Source: Thermoflexus hugenholtzii JAD2 (GTDB lineage: Bacteria > Chloroflexota > Anaerolineae > Thermoflexales > Thermoflexaceae). Taken from it: a stretch of DNA of 64,000 nucleotides. This document shows, one piece after another, positions 8,230 through 16,827 of the stretch; the first letter of the stretch is position 1, and each line of letters begins with the position of its first letter. The stretch covers positions 1-64,000 of the forward strand of contig NZ_FYEK01000018.1 in the NCBI RefSeq assembly GCF_900187885.1, in the 5' to 3' direction. Below the pieces are notes generated by a model that made no database searches, had not been told where the DNA came from, and saw only the letters and a list, made by a program, of their open reading frames with translations. A program made the position numbers and the translations under genes.

Positions 8230-9595
8230 AGTTGTAGAAGAACAGGGTCAGGGCTTCGATGCCGCGGGCCCAGGTGGGCAGGTGGAGCTTCTCGTTGGGG
8301 GCGTGGAAGCGGTCGTCGGGCAGGCCGAAGCCCGTCAGCACCGACTCCACACCCAGGAGCTCCTGGAGCTGCGTGACGATGGGGATGGTGCCGCCTTCCC
8401 GCTTGAAGACCGGTCGCCGACCCCAGACCATCTCCAGGGCCTGGGAGAGGGCCTGCACGGCCGGATGCCGGCGGTCGGTGAGGGAAGCCCGCACCCCCGC
8501 CATCCGGATCAGCTCCCAGCGCACGGTCCGGGGCGCCCGCTCCTCCAGGTAGCGCCGCAGCTGCTCATAGACCTCGTCGGGATCCTGGTCCGGCACCAAT
8601 CGCATCGAGATCTTGGCCATGGCGGAAGCGGGCAGCACGGTTTTGGCGCCGGGGCCGGTGAAGCCGGCCAGCAGCCCGTTGACCTCCAGGGTCGGCCGAG
8701 CGGTGGCCCGCTCCACCGGCGTGTAGCCGGCCTCTCCCCACAGGGCGGGCGCGCCGGTGTTGCGAAGATAGAAGTCCTCGCCCATGGGCAGGCGGGCCAG
8801 CTCCGCCCGCTCCTCCTCGCTCAGGGGGCGGACCCGGTCGTAGAACCCGGGGAGGGTGACCCGGCCTTCGGCATCATGCATGCCGGCGATCAGCTCGCAG
8901 AGGACCTGGGCCGGGTTGTGGACCACGCCGCCGTAGAGGCCGGAGTGCAGGTCGTGGGCCGGCCCGTAGATCCGCAGCTCGAAGTAGGCCAGGCCCCGCA
9001 GCCCGTAGGTGATGGTCGGCAGGTCCGGGGCGATCATCCCGGCGTCCGGGTTGAGGGAGATGGAGGCCCGGAGCCGGTCCGCGTGGGCGGCCAGGAAGGC
9101 GGGGAGGCTGGGGGAGCCGATCTCCTCTTCCCCCTCGATCAGGAACTTCACGTGGACGGGGAGGGGGCCGCTGCGGGCGACGGCCTCGAAGGCGGCGATG
9201 GTCGCCATCACCTGGCCCTTCATGTCCGACGCCCCGCGGGCGTAGAGGTTCTCCCCCCGCACCGTGGGCTCGAAGGGCCCGCTCTCCCATTCCTCCAGCG
9301 GATCCGGCGGCTGCACGTCATAGTGGCCGTAGACCAGCACGGTGGGGGCGTCGGCCCGCGCCGCCGGGGCCTCCCCGTAGACCACGGGATGGCCGTCGGT
9401 GGGCATGATCTCCACATGCGGGGCGCCGGCGGCCCGCAGCCGCTCGGCGACCCAGGCCGCGGCCCGCTCCACGTCAGCGCGATGGGCCGGGTCGGTGGAC
9501 ACCGAGGGGATGCGGAGGAAGTCCTTCAGCTCCTCCAGGAACCGATCCCGGTTCCGCCGGACGTATTCCAGGGCCTGCTGTCGTGGCTCCGTCAT
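8219..9595 (-). CDS. M20-family metallo-dipeptidase
   Basis: A 458-residue M20/M25/M40 peptidase that cleaves dipeptides or related amides with two zinc ions. Metal and catalytic motifs: HYDVQP with His91 and Asp93, GASDMKGQ with Asp124, and EGEEEIGS at about 154-161 with the general-base Glu; a dimerisation domain follows in the middle. It closely follows the layout of dipeptidases annotated as ArgE/DapE/CNDP-like. GGAGG lies 6 bases before the ATG at 9595. It sits between the ThyX-like gene and the helicase on the same strand. Confidence 0.9.
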   Translation of the reverse strand: MTEPRQQALEYVRRNRDRFLEELKDFLRIPSVSTDPAHRADVERAAAWVAERLRAAGAPHVEIMPTDGHPVVYGEAPAARADAPTVLVYGHYDVQPPDPLEEWESGPFEPTVRGENLYARGASDMKGQVMATIAAFEAVARSGPLPVHVKFLIEGEEEIGSPSLPAFLAAHADRLRASISLNPDAGMIAPDLPTITYGLRGLAYFELRIYGPAHDLHSGLYGGVVHNPAQVLCELIAGMHDAEGRVTLPGFYDRVRPLSEEERAELARLPMGEDFYLRNTGAPALWGEAGYTPVERATARPTLEVNGLLAGFTGPGAKTVLPASAMAKISMRLVPDQDPDEVYEQLRRYLEERAPRTVRWELIRMAGVRASLTDRRHPAVQALSQALEMVWGRRPVFKREGGTIPIVTQLQELLGVESVLTGFGLPDDRFHAPNEKLHLPTWARGIEALTLFFYNYGG

Positions 9596-9619
9596 CGATG
9601 GCCTCCTGCGCGGAAGATC

Positions 9620-11062
9620 TTAGGTCACCGGAGTCGCCTCAGGATGAGCGACCCCACCGAACCGGGCGGCGATCTCCTCAGAGGAAGGATACGCCTCGCA
9701 GCCCATGTAGGCCGCCAGGGTCGGGTGCACGGTGCGGATGGCCTCGTAGATCCGCATGGCGATGTAGCGATAGGCGAAGTGGCCGTTGGGGCCGCCCCGC
9801 AGGCGGCACAGGTGATAGGCCTCCCGCAAATTCATGGTCATCAGCACCCGTCGGTAGACAGCGTTGGGCAACACATAGGCCGCCGCCTCCCCGATGGCCG
9901 GGTGCATACGCTCCCACAGCGCCATGGCCGCCTCCACGGCCGCCCGATAGGCGGCCCCCAGGCCGGCTTCCTCGATCGCCCGGGGGACCGCGTAGCCGTA
10001 GGCGGCGGTCAGGGCCTGGGGCGTCTGGGTCATCATCCGGTGCCGCTTGAGATCATAATAGGCGCCCTCGTCCATCAGGCAATCGAAGGTGTAGACGATG
10101 TGCTCCAGCTCCCGGACGGGCGGGTCGAAGGGGCTGCGGCCGCCCAGGGCGGCCTCCAGAACCTCCCGCCGTTCCTCCGGGCGCATCGCCCGGACCTGCC
10201 GGAGGGCTCCTTCGTAGCTCACGGCCCGGAACCGGTAGAGGCAGGCGGCGATGAACCGGACCTCCGCCTCCGGGTCCCAGGCGATCAGTCGGACCCCATC
10301 CCGGGGTTCGGGGTCTTCGGGGAGGACGCAGGCCCATCGCCGCAGGCGCTCCGCGCTGGTCTGGAGATAGGCGTTGGGCTCGGCGTATTTAAGGAGGGTG
10401 GGGACCTCCTGGAGGGCGGCGGCCTTCACCGCTGCGGCGATCTCCCGGACCTCCGCGAGGGGGTGGGAGAGCCATTTACGGAGGCCGTGCTCCAGGGCGC
10501 GGGCGTTCACCGTCATCCCCACGTTGGTCAGGGTGGCGGTGGGCAGCAGATAGCGGCAGGCGTCCATGGCCCGGATCCGCAGCCGGGTGCGGTAGGCTCC
10601 CTCGCTCTCCTCCGGGCGGCGGGGGAACCAGCCCTCCATCACCCGACGGACGGGCTCCAGGGCGGCGTGGTAGGTCTCGAACAGCCGCGTCATCGTCTCG
10701 GCGTAAGCCTCCCGGAAGGGGGAAGCGGCGATCTCCGGCGGCAGGTAGAAAGCCTCCCGGTCGAGGATCTGGAAGCGGGTGGATTTCTCCGTAAAGGAGG
10801 CCAGCCGCACCCCTTCGATGGCTTCGGCGGCCAGGCGGGAGATGTTCTCGAAGGCGATGTGGAGGACGGCGTGCTCGGCCACCGAGGCGTGGCCGTAGCC
10901 CACGACCCATTTCTCGTGGAACTGGGCGGCGGATTCATCGCTCAGGCCTTCCGCAATCATGTCAAAGGCCTCGGGGCTGCGGCTGGTCTTGGCGAAGGCC
11001 ACCGCGATGACCTCCGGCCGGTATCTGCGCGGATCTAGCAGGTAGATCCGTCGCTCCCGCAT
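9620..11062 (-). CDS. thyX: Tandem ThyX-like (FAD-dependent thymidylate synthase family) protein
   Basis: ThyX makes dTMP from dUMP with FAD and methylene-tetrahydrofolate. This 480-residue protein is about twice the usual length. The N-terminal half has GHASVAEH (57-64) and SFTEKSTRF (89-97), which match the ThyX signature except that the RHR of RHRxxS is GVR here. The C-terminal half has RHRMMTQ at about 340-346 followed by AAYGY. It therefore looks like two diverged ThyX domains, each keeping part of the signature. The start at 11062 is preferred over the ATG at 11089 because AAAGGAGG lies directly before it. Whether it is a working synthase is unproven. Confidence 0.75.
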   Translation of the reverse strand: MRERRIYLLDPRRYRPEVIAVAFAKTSRSPEAFDMIAEGLSDESAAQFHEKWVVGYGHASVAEHAVLHIAFENISRLAAEAIEGVRLASFTEKSTRFQILDREAFYLPPEIAASPFREAYAETMTRLFETYHAALEPVRRVMEGWFPRRPEESEGAYRTRLRIRAMDACRYLLPTATLTNVGMTVNARALEHGLRKWLSHPLAEVREIAAAVKAAALQEVPTLLKYAEPNAYLQTSAERLRRWACVLPEDPEPRDGVRLIAWDPEAEVRFIAACLYRFRAVSYEGALRQVRAMRPEERREVLEAALGGRSPFDPPVRELEHIVYTFDCLMDEGAYYDLKRHRMMTQTPQALTAAYGYAVPRAIEEAGLGAAYRAAVEAAMALWERMHPAIGEAAAYVLPNAVYRRVLMTMNLREAYHLCRLRGGPNGHFAYRYIAMRIYEAIRTVHPTLAAYMGCEAYPSSEEIAARFGGVAHPEATPVT

Positions 11063-11149
11063 GCCGCTCCTCCTTTCCGGGTCAGGCATCGCTCTGCCAT
11101 GCTATCACAAGGCCGCGCCATGGGGGCTTCGCTGGGAGGCTTTCTTGAT

Positions 11150-11283
11150 GCGTCGAATGAATTCGACCTGTGGGACCTACGGCCGATGGTCGGCCTGCGC
11201 CGACCGGAAAGGCATTCTTTGCGTCGGCGGAGGCCGACGCCTGGCGCGAGAGCGCCTTAGAAGGCCGATTTCAATCGGCGCAG
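11150..11283 (+). repeat. Dispersed intergenic element A, copy 1
   Basis: About 134 bases starting GCGTCGAATGAATTCGAC and ending near TTTCAATCGGCG. Internal palindromes GGCCGA...TCGGCC and GTCGGC...GCCGAC are visible. It aligns along its whole length with 13220-13347 and with the reverse strand of 19798-19929. It lies in a 425-base gap that otherwise holds only a possible -10 box (TATGAT, 11411-11416) for the next gene. Confidence 0.85.
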
Positions 11284-11487
11284 AAGCCTTAGCCGGTGGC
11301 CGGCCTGCAAGGCGGACGAACACATTCGTGCATTCGTGCCCTAATTCGTGGACGGCCTCCCTCCTCCCTGCACGTCTCGCGGTTTTCCACAGAGAGGGAG
11401 CCACATCGGTTATGATTGAGGAGGGAACCCATTCCGCGCGGCCCGGGCCACCGGGCCGCGCGATCCTCAACCCGACGAGGTGGCCCC

Positions 11488-12804
11488 ATGCGCGCGGTGG
11501 AGATCATCGAGAAAAAGCGCGACGGCGACGAGCTGAGTCCGGAGGAGATCCGGTTCTTCGTCGAGGGCTTCACACGAGGGGAGATCCCGGACTACCAGGC
11601 CGCCGCTTTCCTGATGGCCGTTTACTTCCGCGGGATGACGCCCCGGGAGACGGCGGATCTCACCCTGGCCATGGCCTACTCCGGGCGGGTGCTGGATCTC
11701 CACGATATCGCCCCGGTGGTGGTGGACAAGCACTCCACGGGCGGGGTGGGCGACAAGGTCAGCCTGGTGGTGGTGCCCCTGGTGGCCGCCGCCGGCCTGC
11801 CCGTGGGCAAGATGAGCGGCCGGGGCCTCTCCTTCACCGGCGGGACCATCGACAAGCTGGAGTCCATCCGGGGCTTCCGGGTGGAGCTCACCGTGGAGGA
11901 GTTCCGGGAGCAGCTCCGGCGGGTCGGCGCCGTCCTCTGCGGCCAGTCGGCCGATTTGGCGCCGGCGGATGGGAAGTTCTATGCCCTGCGGGACGTCACC
12001 GGGACCGTCCCCAGCATCCCGCTGATCGCTGCTTCGATCATGAGCAAGAAGATCGCCGCCGGGGCCGACGCCATCGTGCTGGACGTCAAGGTCGGCAACG
12101 GCGCCTTTATGAAGACCCTGGAGGACGCGCGGGCCCTGGCCCAGCGGATGGTCGACATCGGATCCGCGCTGGGCCGGCGGGTGGTGGCGGTGATCTCGGA
12201 TATGAACCAGCCCCTGGGCGAGGCGGTCGGCAACGCCCTGGAGGTGAAGGAGGCCATCGCCACGCTGCGGAGCGATGGGCCGCGGGATTTCCGGGAGCAC
12301 TGCCTGACCATCGCTGCCTACATGCTGTATCTGGGCGGCCGGGCGGGGAGCGTGGCGGAGGGCCGTCGGCTGGCGGAGGAGACGCTGTCCTCCGGAGCGG
12401 CCTGGGAGAAGTTCCGGGCCCTGGTGGCCGCCCAGGGCGGGGAAGTGGAGCAGATCGAGGAGCCGGAGCGCCTCCCCCGGGCCCGCCTGATCCGGGAGAT
12501 CCCGGCGCCCGCCGATGGATACATCGTCGAGATGCGGGCATACGAAGTCGGCATGGCCGCGGTGGCCCTGGGGGCCGGACGGACGAAGAAGGGGGAGCCC
12601 ATCGACCCCGCGGTGGGGATCCTGGTCCATCGCAAGGTGGGCGATCCGGTGCGGCGGGGTGAGCCCCTGTTCACGGTGCACGCCAACGCAGAGGAGCGGC
12701 TCGCGGAGGCGCAGGCCTGGCTCTCCCGGGCGGTGCGCATCCAAGAGGCCCCTGTCCCGCCGCTGCCTCACGTTTATGAGACGATCCCTGCGGGGATCGG
12801 ATAG
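11488..12804 (+). CDS. pdp: Pyrimidine-nucleoside (thymidine) phosphorylase
   Basis: A 438-residue enzyme, the normal size for the thymidine/pyrimidine nucleoside phosphorylase family, which splits thymidine or uridine with phosphate for salvage. The family signature is clear: [10 protein letters not shown] binds phosphate, [13 protein letters not shown] follows, and [11 protein letters not shown] lies mid-protein. The C-terminal domain, with [12 protein letters not shown] and a HRKVGDPV segment, is the alpha/beta domain typical of the family. ATG 11488 was chosen because it gives the conserved N-terminus ([13 protein letters not shown]) and has GACGAGG upstream; upstream in-frame codons look non-coding. 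A possible -10 box is TATGAT at 11411. Confidence 0.93.
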   Translation: MRAVEIIEKKRDGDELSPEEIRFFVEGFTRGEIPDYQAAAFLMAVYFRGMTPRETADLTLAMAYSGRVLDLHDIAPVVVDKHSTGGVGDKVSLVVVPLVAAAGLPVGKMSGRGLSFTGGTIDKLESIRGFRVELTVEEFREQLRRVGAVLCGQSADLAPADGKFYALRDVTGTVPSIPLIAASIMSKKIAAGADAIVLDVKVGNGAFMKTLEDARALAQRMVDIGSALGRRVVAVISDMNQPLGEAVGNALEVKEAIATLRSDGPRDFREHCLTIAAYMLYLGGRAGSVAEGRRLAEETLSSGAAWEKFRALVAAQGGEVEQIEEPERLPRARLIREIPAPADGYIVEMRAYEVGMAAVALGAGRTKKGEPIDPAVGILVHRKVGDPVRRGEPLFTVHANAEERLAEAQAWLSRAVRIQEAPVPPLPHVYETIPAGIG

Positions 12805-12839
12805 CGGATGGCTTCGGCCGGAGGGCTCCCGGATTTCCG

Positions 12840-13229
12840 ATGGGGGGGAGGATGTGGCGTTCCCACGCAGGGGCCGCGTTCGGGTTGATCGGTGCGGGCG
12901 GGTTGATGGCCCTGTTCACCCTCTGGCGCCTGTATCCGGATCTGGCGCTCGCGCGCCTGCTGATGGTGGCGGGGATGGGTCTGATGGCCTGGGGGCTGCT
13001 CTGGTTTCCGATGGCGCTCCTTCACCGGCGAGGGGAGGAGGGGGCACCGCCACGATGGGAGCGGATCTGGCGGCGCAGTGCGTGGGGAGGCCTCGGAATC
13101 GCAGCCCTGACGCTGTTGTGGCTCCAGCGGGCCCTACGGCCGGAATGGCTCGCCCTGTTCGCGACCTTGCTGCTCGGCGCCGAGCTCTTGTGGTGGGCCA
13201 CCGAGCCGGACGCGGGGCACATCGAATGA
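12840..13229 (+). CDS. Small membrane protein of unknown function
   Basis: About 129 residues with four likely membrane segments: near residues 10-30, 38-58, 85-103 and 105-122. The positive loop around residues 62-80 is Arg-rich. No family was recognised. The start is uncertain: the ATG at 12852 sits directly after GGGGGGAGG (too close), and the ATG at 12840 has GGAGGG about 14 bases upstream. The stop codon lies inside dispersed element A copy 2, so the last residues may have been supplied by the repeat. Confidence 0.6.
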   Translation: MGGRMWRSHAGAAFGLIGAGGLMALFTLWRLYPDLALARLLMVAGMGLMAWGLLWFPMALLHRRGEEGAPPRWERIWRRSAWGGLGIAALTLLWLQRALRPEWLALFATLLLGAELLWWATEPDAGHIE

Positions 13230-13347
13230 ATCCGGCCTGGTGAGGCCTTCGGCCGACGGTCAGCATAGGCCGACCGGAAAGGGATTCTTGGCGTGGGCGG
13301 AGGCCGACGCTTGGGCGCGAGGCGCTTTGGGAGGCCGATTTCCAACG
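13220..13347 (+). repeat. Dispersed intergenic element A, copy 2
   Basis: Aligns with copies at 11150 and 19798: it starts ATCGAATGAAT, has GGCCGACCGGAAAGG in the middle, and ends with GGAGGCCGATTTCC. It overlaps the stop codon of the preceding membrane-protein gene, which suggests insertion or capture at the gene end. Confidence 0.85.
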
Positions 13348-13360
13348 CCTTTGTTTCCTA

Positions 13361-13545
13361 TAGGAGGGGCTTTAGCCCCGAACCTCTGTTTTCGAGATAG
13401 CAGGGTCGCGGCCGAAGTCGCTCCTGCAGCGTTAGTTTTTCCGTGGGAGCCGCCGATCTCGTGGCAGGAGGGGCTTTCAAGAATGTTCCCAGCTAAGGCC
13501 GCTCCCACCCTGCTGAGCAAGGGGGCGGCTGTGGGGAATAGCGGA
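13361..13545. repeat. 'aggggctttagcccc' repeat units
   Basis: The units AGGAGGGGCTTTAGCCCCG at about 13362 and GGCAGGAGGGGCTTTC at about 13459, followed by GGCCGCTCCCACC at about 13497, match the repeat family seen near 2450 and 32880-33120. Together with element A copy 2 they fill the gap before selA; I see no gene in it. Confidence 0.65.
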
Positions 13546-13568
13546 TCGGACCTGTAACCGGAGGAACG

Positions 13569-14963
13569 GTGGGGATGGATCCCCGTCGGGAGCTGCCCAG
13601 CGTGGATCGGCTGCTGCGGGCGGAGGGCGCGGCGCCCCTCGTGGCGGCCTTTGGCCGTGATGTCGTCGCCGACGCCCTGCGGGAGGCCCTGACGGAGTTC
13701 CGCGCGAAGCTCCGGCCGGGCGACCCCCCGCCGTCCGAGCGGGCCGTTCTGGAGCGGGCCGCCGCCCTTCTGGCCTGCTGGCACACCCCCCGCCCGCGCC
13801 CGGTGATCAACGCCACCGGGGTGATCTTGCACACCAACCTGGGCCGCGCGCCCCTCTCCGAGGCCGCCCTGGAGGCCATTCGGGCCGCCGCGGCCTACAG
13901 CGACCTGGAGTTCGATCTGGAGAAAGGGGAGCGGGGGGAGCGTCAGGCCGCGGTGGAGGAGCTCCTGCGTCGGCTCACCGGGGCCGAAGCCGCCCTGGTG
14001 GTCAACAACAACGCGGCGGCGGTGCTGCTCGCCCTCACCGTCATGGCCCGGGGGCGCGGGGTCCTGATCTCCCGGGGCCAGCTCATCGAGATCGGCGGCG
14101 GCTTCCGCATCCCTGAGGTGATGGCCCAGAGCGGCGCGCGCCTGATCGAGGTCGGCACCACCAACCGGACCCACCTCCGCGATTATGAAGAGCCCCTCGC
14201 CCGGGGGGAGGACATCGCCCTCATTCTCCATGCCCACCATAGCAACTTCCGCATGATCGGCTTCGTCTCCGAGGTGCCCCTGGCTGAGCTGGTGGCCCTC
14301 GGGGCCCGTTACGACGTCCCGGTGATGGACGATTTGGGGAGCGGGGCGCTGCTGGACACGGCGGCCTTCGGCCTGGCCCACGAGCCGATGGTGCAGGAGA
14401 GCGTCGCGGCAGGCGCGGCGGTGGTTTGCTTCAGCGGCGACAAGCTGCTGGGAGGCCCTCAGGCCGGGATCTTGGTGGGAAAGCGGGAGCTTCTGGCCCG
14501 TATGCGGCGGCATCCGCTGATGCGCGCCCTGCGCCCGGACAAGCTCACGCTGGCCGCCCTGAGCGCCACCCTCATCCATTACCTCAAAGGGGAAGCCACC
14601 CGGGAGATCCCGGTCTGGCGGATGATCGCCACGCCCCTGGAGGAGCTGGAGGGACGAGCCCAGGCCTGCGCCGCCCGGCTCCGGGCCGAAGGGATCCCCG
14701 CGGAGGTCCGCCCGACCCGTTCCACCATCGGCGGGGGCAGCCTCCCCGGCGAAACTCTGCCCAGCGCCGCCCTGGTCCTGCGGCCGCCGGACCCCGAGGC
14801 GCTGGTGGCCGCGTTACGTCGAGCGGATCCGCCCATCATCGCCCGGGTTCAGGAGGACGCGGTGTGGCTGGATCTGCGCACCGTGCGCCCGGATCAGGAG
14901 GACGCGCTCCTGCGGGGGATCCGCCTGGCGTGGTCGCGAGTCGGAGCGCAGGGGGAATCATGA
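13569..14963 (+). CDS. selA: L-seryl-tRNA(Sec) selenium transferase
   Basis: SelA is the PLP enzyme that converts seryl-tRNA(Sec) to selenocysteyl-tRNA(Sec) using selenophosphate. The protein is 464 residues, normal for the family. Seen: the N-terminal LPSVDRLL, INATGVILHTNLGRAPLS (about 80-97), VVNNNAAAVLLAL, and the PLP lysine in FSGDKLLGGPQAG (Lys292). The start may be GTG 13569 or ATG 13575; GGAGG lies at 13560-13564. selB, selC and selD are not in the window, and no in-frame UGA gene was recognised. A 27-codon ORF overlaps its stop (ATGA) and leads into rsmG. Confidence 0.93.
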   Translation: MGMDPRRELPSVDRLLRAEGAAPLVAAFGRDVVADALREALTEFRAKLRPGDPPPSERAVLERAAALLACWHTPRPRPVINATGVILHTNLGRAPLSEAALEAIRAAAAYSDLEFDLEKGERGERQAAVEELLRRLTGAEAALVVNNNAAAVLLALTVMARGRGVLISRGQLIEIGGGFRIPEVMAQSGARLIEVGTTNRTHLRDYEEPLARGEDIALILHAHHSNFRMIGFVSEVPLAELVALGARYDVPVMDDLGSGALLDTAAFGLAHEPMVQESVAAGAAVVCFSGDKLLGGPQAGILVGKRELLARMRRHPLMRALRPDKLTLAALSATLIHYLKGEATREIPVWRMIATPLEELEGRAQACAARLRAEGIPAEVRPTRSTIGGGSLPGETLPSAALVLRPPDPEALVAALRRADPPIIARVQEDAVWLDLRTVRPDQEDALLRGIRLAWSRVGAQGES

Positions 14964-15043
14964 GCGTTCCGGCGATCGCTCAAATGTTTCCTTGGTTGAA
15001 AGGCGTGGCTTTCATCCTCACCCATCGGCTTCAATGCTCATGA
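14960..15043 (+). CDS. Possible 27-residue small ORF coupling selA to rsmG
   Basis: An ATG at 14960 overlaps the selA stop as ATGA. Its own TGA (15041-15043) overlaps the ATG of rsmG at 15040, again as ATGA. GGGGGA lies 4 bases upstream. The product would be 27 residues with a hydrophobic stretch (MSVPAIAQMF start). Overlaps at both ends are what translational coupling looks like, but no homologue is known to me and chance is possible. Confidence 0.35.
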   Translation: MSVPAIAQMFPWLKGVAFILTHRLQCS

Positions 15044-15807
15044 AGCATGAGGACTTCGAGGGGATGTTCCGGCGCGTGCTGGAGGAGGGCCTGAGCGGGC
15101 TGGGGTGGACCCTGCCGGAGTCGGCCCTGGAGGCCATGGCGCGCTACGCCCGCATGGTGCGGGAGTGGAACGAGCGGATCAACCTCACCACCCTCGTGGA
15201 TCCGGAGGCCATGGCCGCCCGCCATTTCATCGACTCGCTGACCGCCCTGATGGTCCTGCGGGAGCCCGGATGGCCGCCCGCGCCCGCGCAGTGGCCGGCG
15301 CGCCGGCTGGCCGACATAGGGAGCGGCGCCGGGTTCCCCGGCCTGGCGCTGAAGCTGGCCTGGCCGGCCCTCGAGGTCACCCTGATCGAGTCCGTGGGGA
15401 AAAAGGCTCGCTTCCTCGAGGCGGTGGCGCAGGAGCTCGGGCTGGACGGCGTGACGGTGCTGGCGCGCCGGGCCGAGGAGGTGGGACAGGATCCGGCGCA
15501 CCGCGAGCGCTACGACATCGCCATCGCCCGCGCCGTGGCCGCTCTCCCCGTTCTCCTGGAATATCTGCTCCCCCTGGTTCGGGTGAATGGGATGGCGGTG
15601 GCGATGAAGGGGGCGGAGGTGGAGGAGGAGCTGGCGGCAGCCCGGGGGGCATTGGAGCGGTTGGGCGGTCGGCTTCGGGAGCGCCGGGAGGTGGCCTGGC
15701 CGCCCCATCTTCCCCCGCGGACGTTGCTGGTCTTCGAGAAAGCGGCGCCCACGCCGGCCGGCTACCCCCGGCGGCCGGGGATCCCGGAGAAACGTCCGCT
15801 TCGTTGA
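15040..15807 (+). CDS. rsmG: 16S rRNA (guanine-527 N7)-methyltransferase
   Basis: RsmG uses SAM to methylate G527 in the 530 loop of 16S rRNA. At 255 residues it is a little longer than usual because of a C-terminal tail. Seen: the N-terminal NERINLTTL and RHFIDSL, the SAM-binding DIGSGAGFPGLALKLA, and ESVGKKARFLEAV with SRA-type IARAVA later. The ATG at 15040 gives a typical N-terminus and overlaps the small ORF stop; the ATG at 15034 is an alternative. Upstream frame extension to 14992 has no support. GidA/ParA neighbours typical elsewhere are absent. Confidence 0.93.
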   Translation: MKHEDFEGMFRRVLEEGLSGLGWTLPESALEAMARYARMVREWNERINLTTLVDPEAMAARHFIDSLTALMVLREPGWPPAPAQWPARRLADIGSGAGFPGLALKLAWPALEVTLIESVGKKARFLEAVAQELGLDGVTVLARRAEEVGQDPAHRERYDIAIARAVAALPVLLEYLLPLVRVNGMAVAMKGAEVEEELAAARGALERLGGRLRERREVAWPPHLPPRTLLVFEKAAPTPAGYPRRPGIPEKRPLR

Positions 15808-15831
15808 GGGGAAAAGTTAGGAGGCGTGCCG

Positions 15832-16668
15832 ATGGGGGCGATCCGTCTGATCGCTGCGTTAACCCTGCGCGAGGTGTCGCGCCGCCGGCTGGTGCTGGCG
15901 GCCTTCGGCCTGGGGGCCGCCTTCCTGCTCCTCTTCGGCCTCGGCATGGCCCTGGTCCATCGGGAGCTCACCCGCTTCGGCCCCCCAGACCCCCGGGCTC
16001 GGGAGGAGGCGGTGGGGTTCCTGATGCTGGCAGCCCTCTATGTGGCGAACTTCCTGATCATCATGGCCGCGGTCATCGGGACGGCGGATGCCATCGCCGG
16101 GGAGATCGCCTCGGGGGTGATCCAGGCGGTGGCGGCGCGGCCGGTGGCCCGCTCCCAGATCCTCCTGGGCAAGTTCCTCGGGCATGCCCTCTGGTTGCTC
16201 CTCTACGCCCTGGGGCTGGGAGGTGGGATCATGGGCTTGACGGCCCTGATCACGGGGTGGATCCCATCGGGGTGGGCCCGAGGGCTCGCCCTCCTCGCCC
16301 TCGAGGCCCTGGTCCCCCTCTCCCTTTCGTTCTGGGGAGGGACCTGGCTGTCGAGCCTGGCCAATGGGGCGTTGGGGCTGGGTCTCTATGGCGTGGCGTT
16401 CGTCGGGGGATGGATGGAGCAGGTGGGGAGCCTGATCGGGCAGCCGGTCGTGATGGACCTGGGGATCCTGGCCTCGTTGCTGATGCCGGCGGAGGCCATC
16501 TGGCGGCGCACGGCCTATGAGCTCCAGAGCCCCCTCGCCCGCCTGGCCGGCTTCAATCCGTTCACCGCCGCCACCATCCCCAGCGACCGGATGCTCCTCT
16601 ACGCCGTCCTCTACATCGTCTTCTTCCTCGCCCTGGCTGTCTATCAGTTCGAGCGCCGGGACCTGTGA
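15832..16668 (+). CDS. ABC-2 type transporter permease
   Basis: A 278-residue integral membrane protein with about six hydrophobic segments. An N-terminal helix is followed by an extracytoplasmic loop, and GEIASGVIQAVAARPVARSQILLGK lies between segments, which is the conserved cytoplasmic coupling region of ABC-2 permeases. AGGAGG at 15819-15824 places the start at ATG 15832, not at GTG 15826. No ATP-binding subunit is adjacent, so its partner must be encoded elsewhere. Substrate unknown. Confidence 0.8.
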   Translation: MGAIRLIAALTLREVSRRRLVLAAFGLGAAFLLLFGLGMALVHRELTRFGPPDPRAREEAVGFLMLAALYVANFLIIMAAVIGTADAIAGEIASGVIQAVAARPVARSQILLGKFLGHALWLLLYALGLGGGIMGLTALITGWIPSGWARGLALLALEALVPLSLSFWGGTWLSSLANGALGLGLYGVAFVGGWMEQVGSLIGQPVVMDLGILASLLMPAEAIWRRTAYELQSPLARLAGFNPFTAATIPSDRMLLYAVLYIVFFLALAVYQFERRDL

Positions 16669-16683
16669 GGCCGGGATCCGGGA

Positions 16684-16711
16684 GTAGGGGCGACCGGCCA
16701 GTCGCCCCTAC
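16684..16711. repeat. Palindrome between convergent genes
   Basis: GTAGGGGCGAC, a 6-base loop CGGCCA, then GTCGCCCCTAC: an 11-base-pair perfect hairpin between the ABC permease and polA ends. It lacks a T-run on either strand, so it may be a REP-like palindrome that also limits read-through. Confidence 0.6.
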
Positions 16712-16827
16712 CGGCCCCGCACATCCGAAACCCGTCGACCAGGAACCGATCCCCCGGCCCCCTGATCCGTTCTGCATCTGGAAAAACCGGAAAGCCCTGG
16801 GAGCGAATCGGAGGATCTTCCGGCCCC

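Noticed and set aside
8030-11038. Very long (about 1000-codon) plus-strand open frame
   Set aside because: It lies antisense to the dipeptidase and ThyX-like genes, both well supported. Its Gly/His/Pro/Arg-rich composition is that of a GC-rich antisense frame, and no ribosome binding site or domain is seen.
11383-11391. A TTTTCCACA 9-mer as a second origin signal
   Set aside because: It is a single isolated near-match; the cluster at 2127-2222 is far stronger and lies at dnaA.
16684-16711. Palindrome as a standard rho-independent terminator
   Set aside because: The stem is good but no T-run follows on either strand; listed as a palindrome instead.
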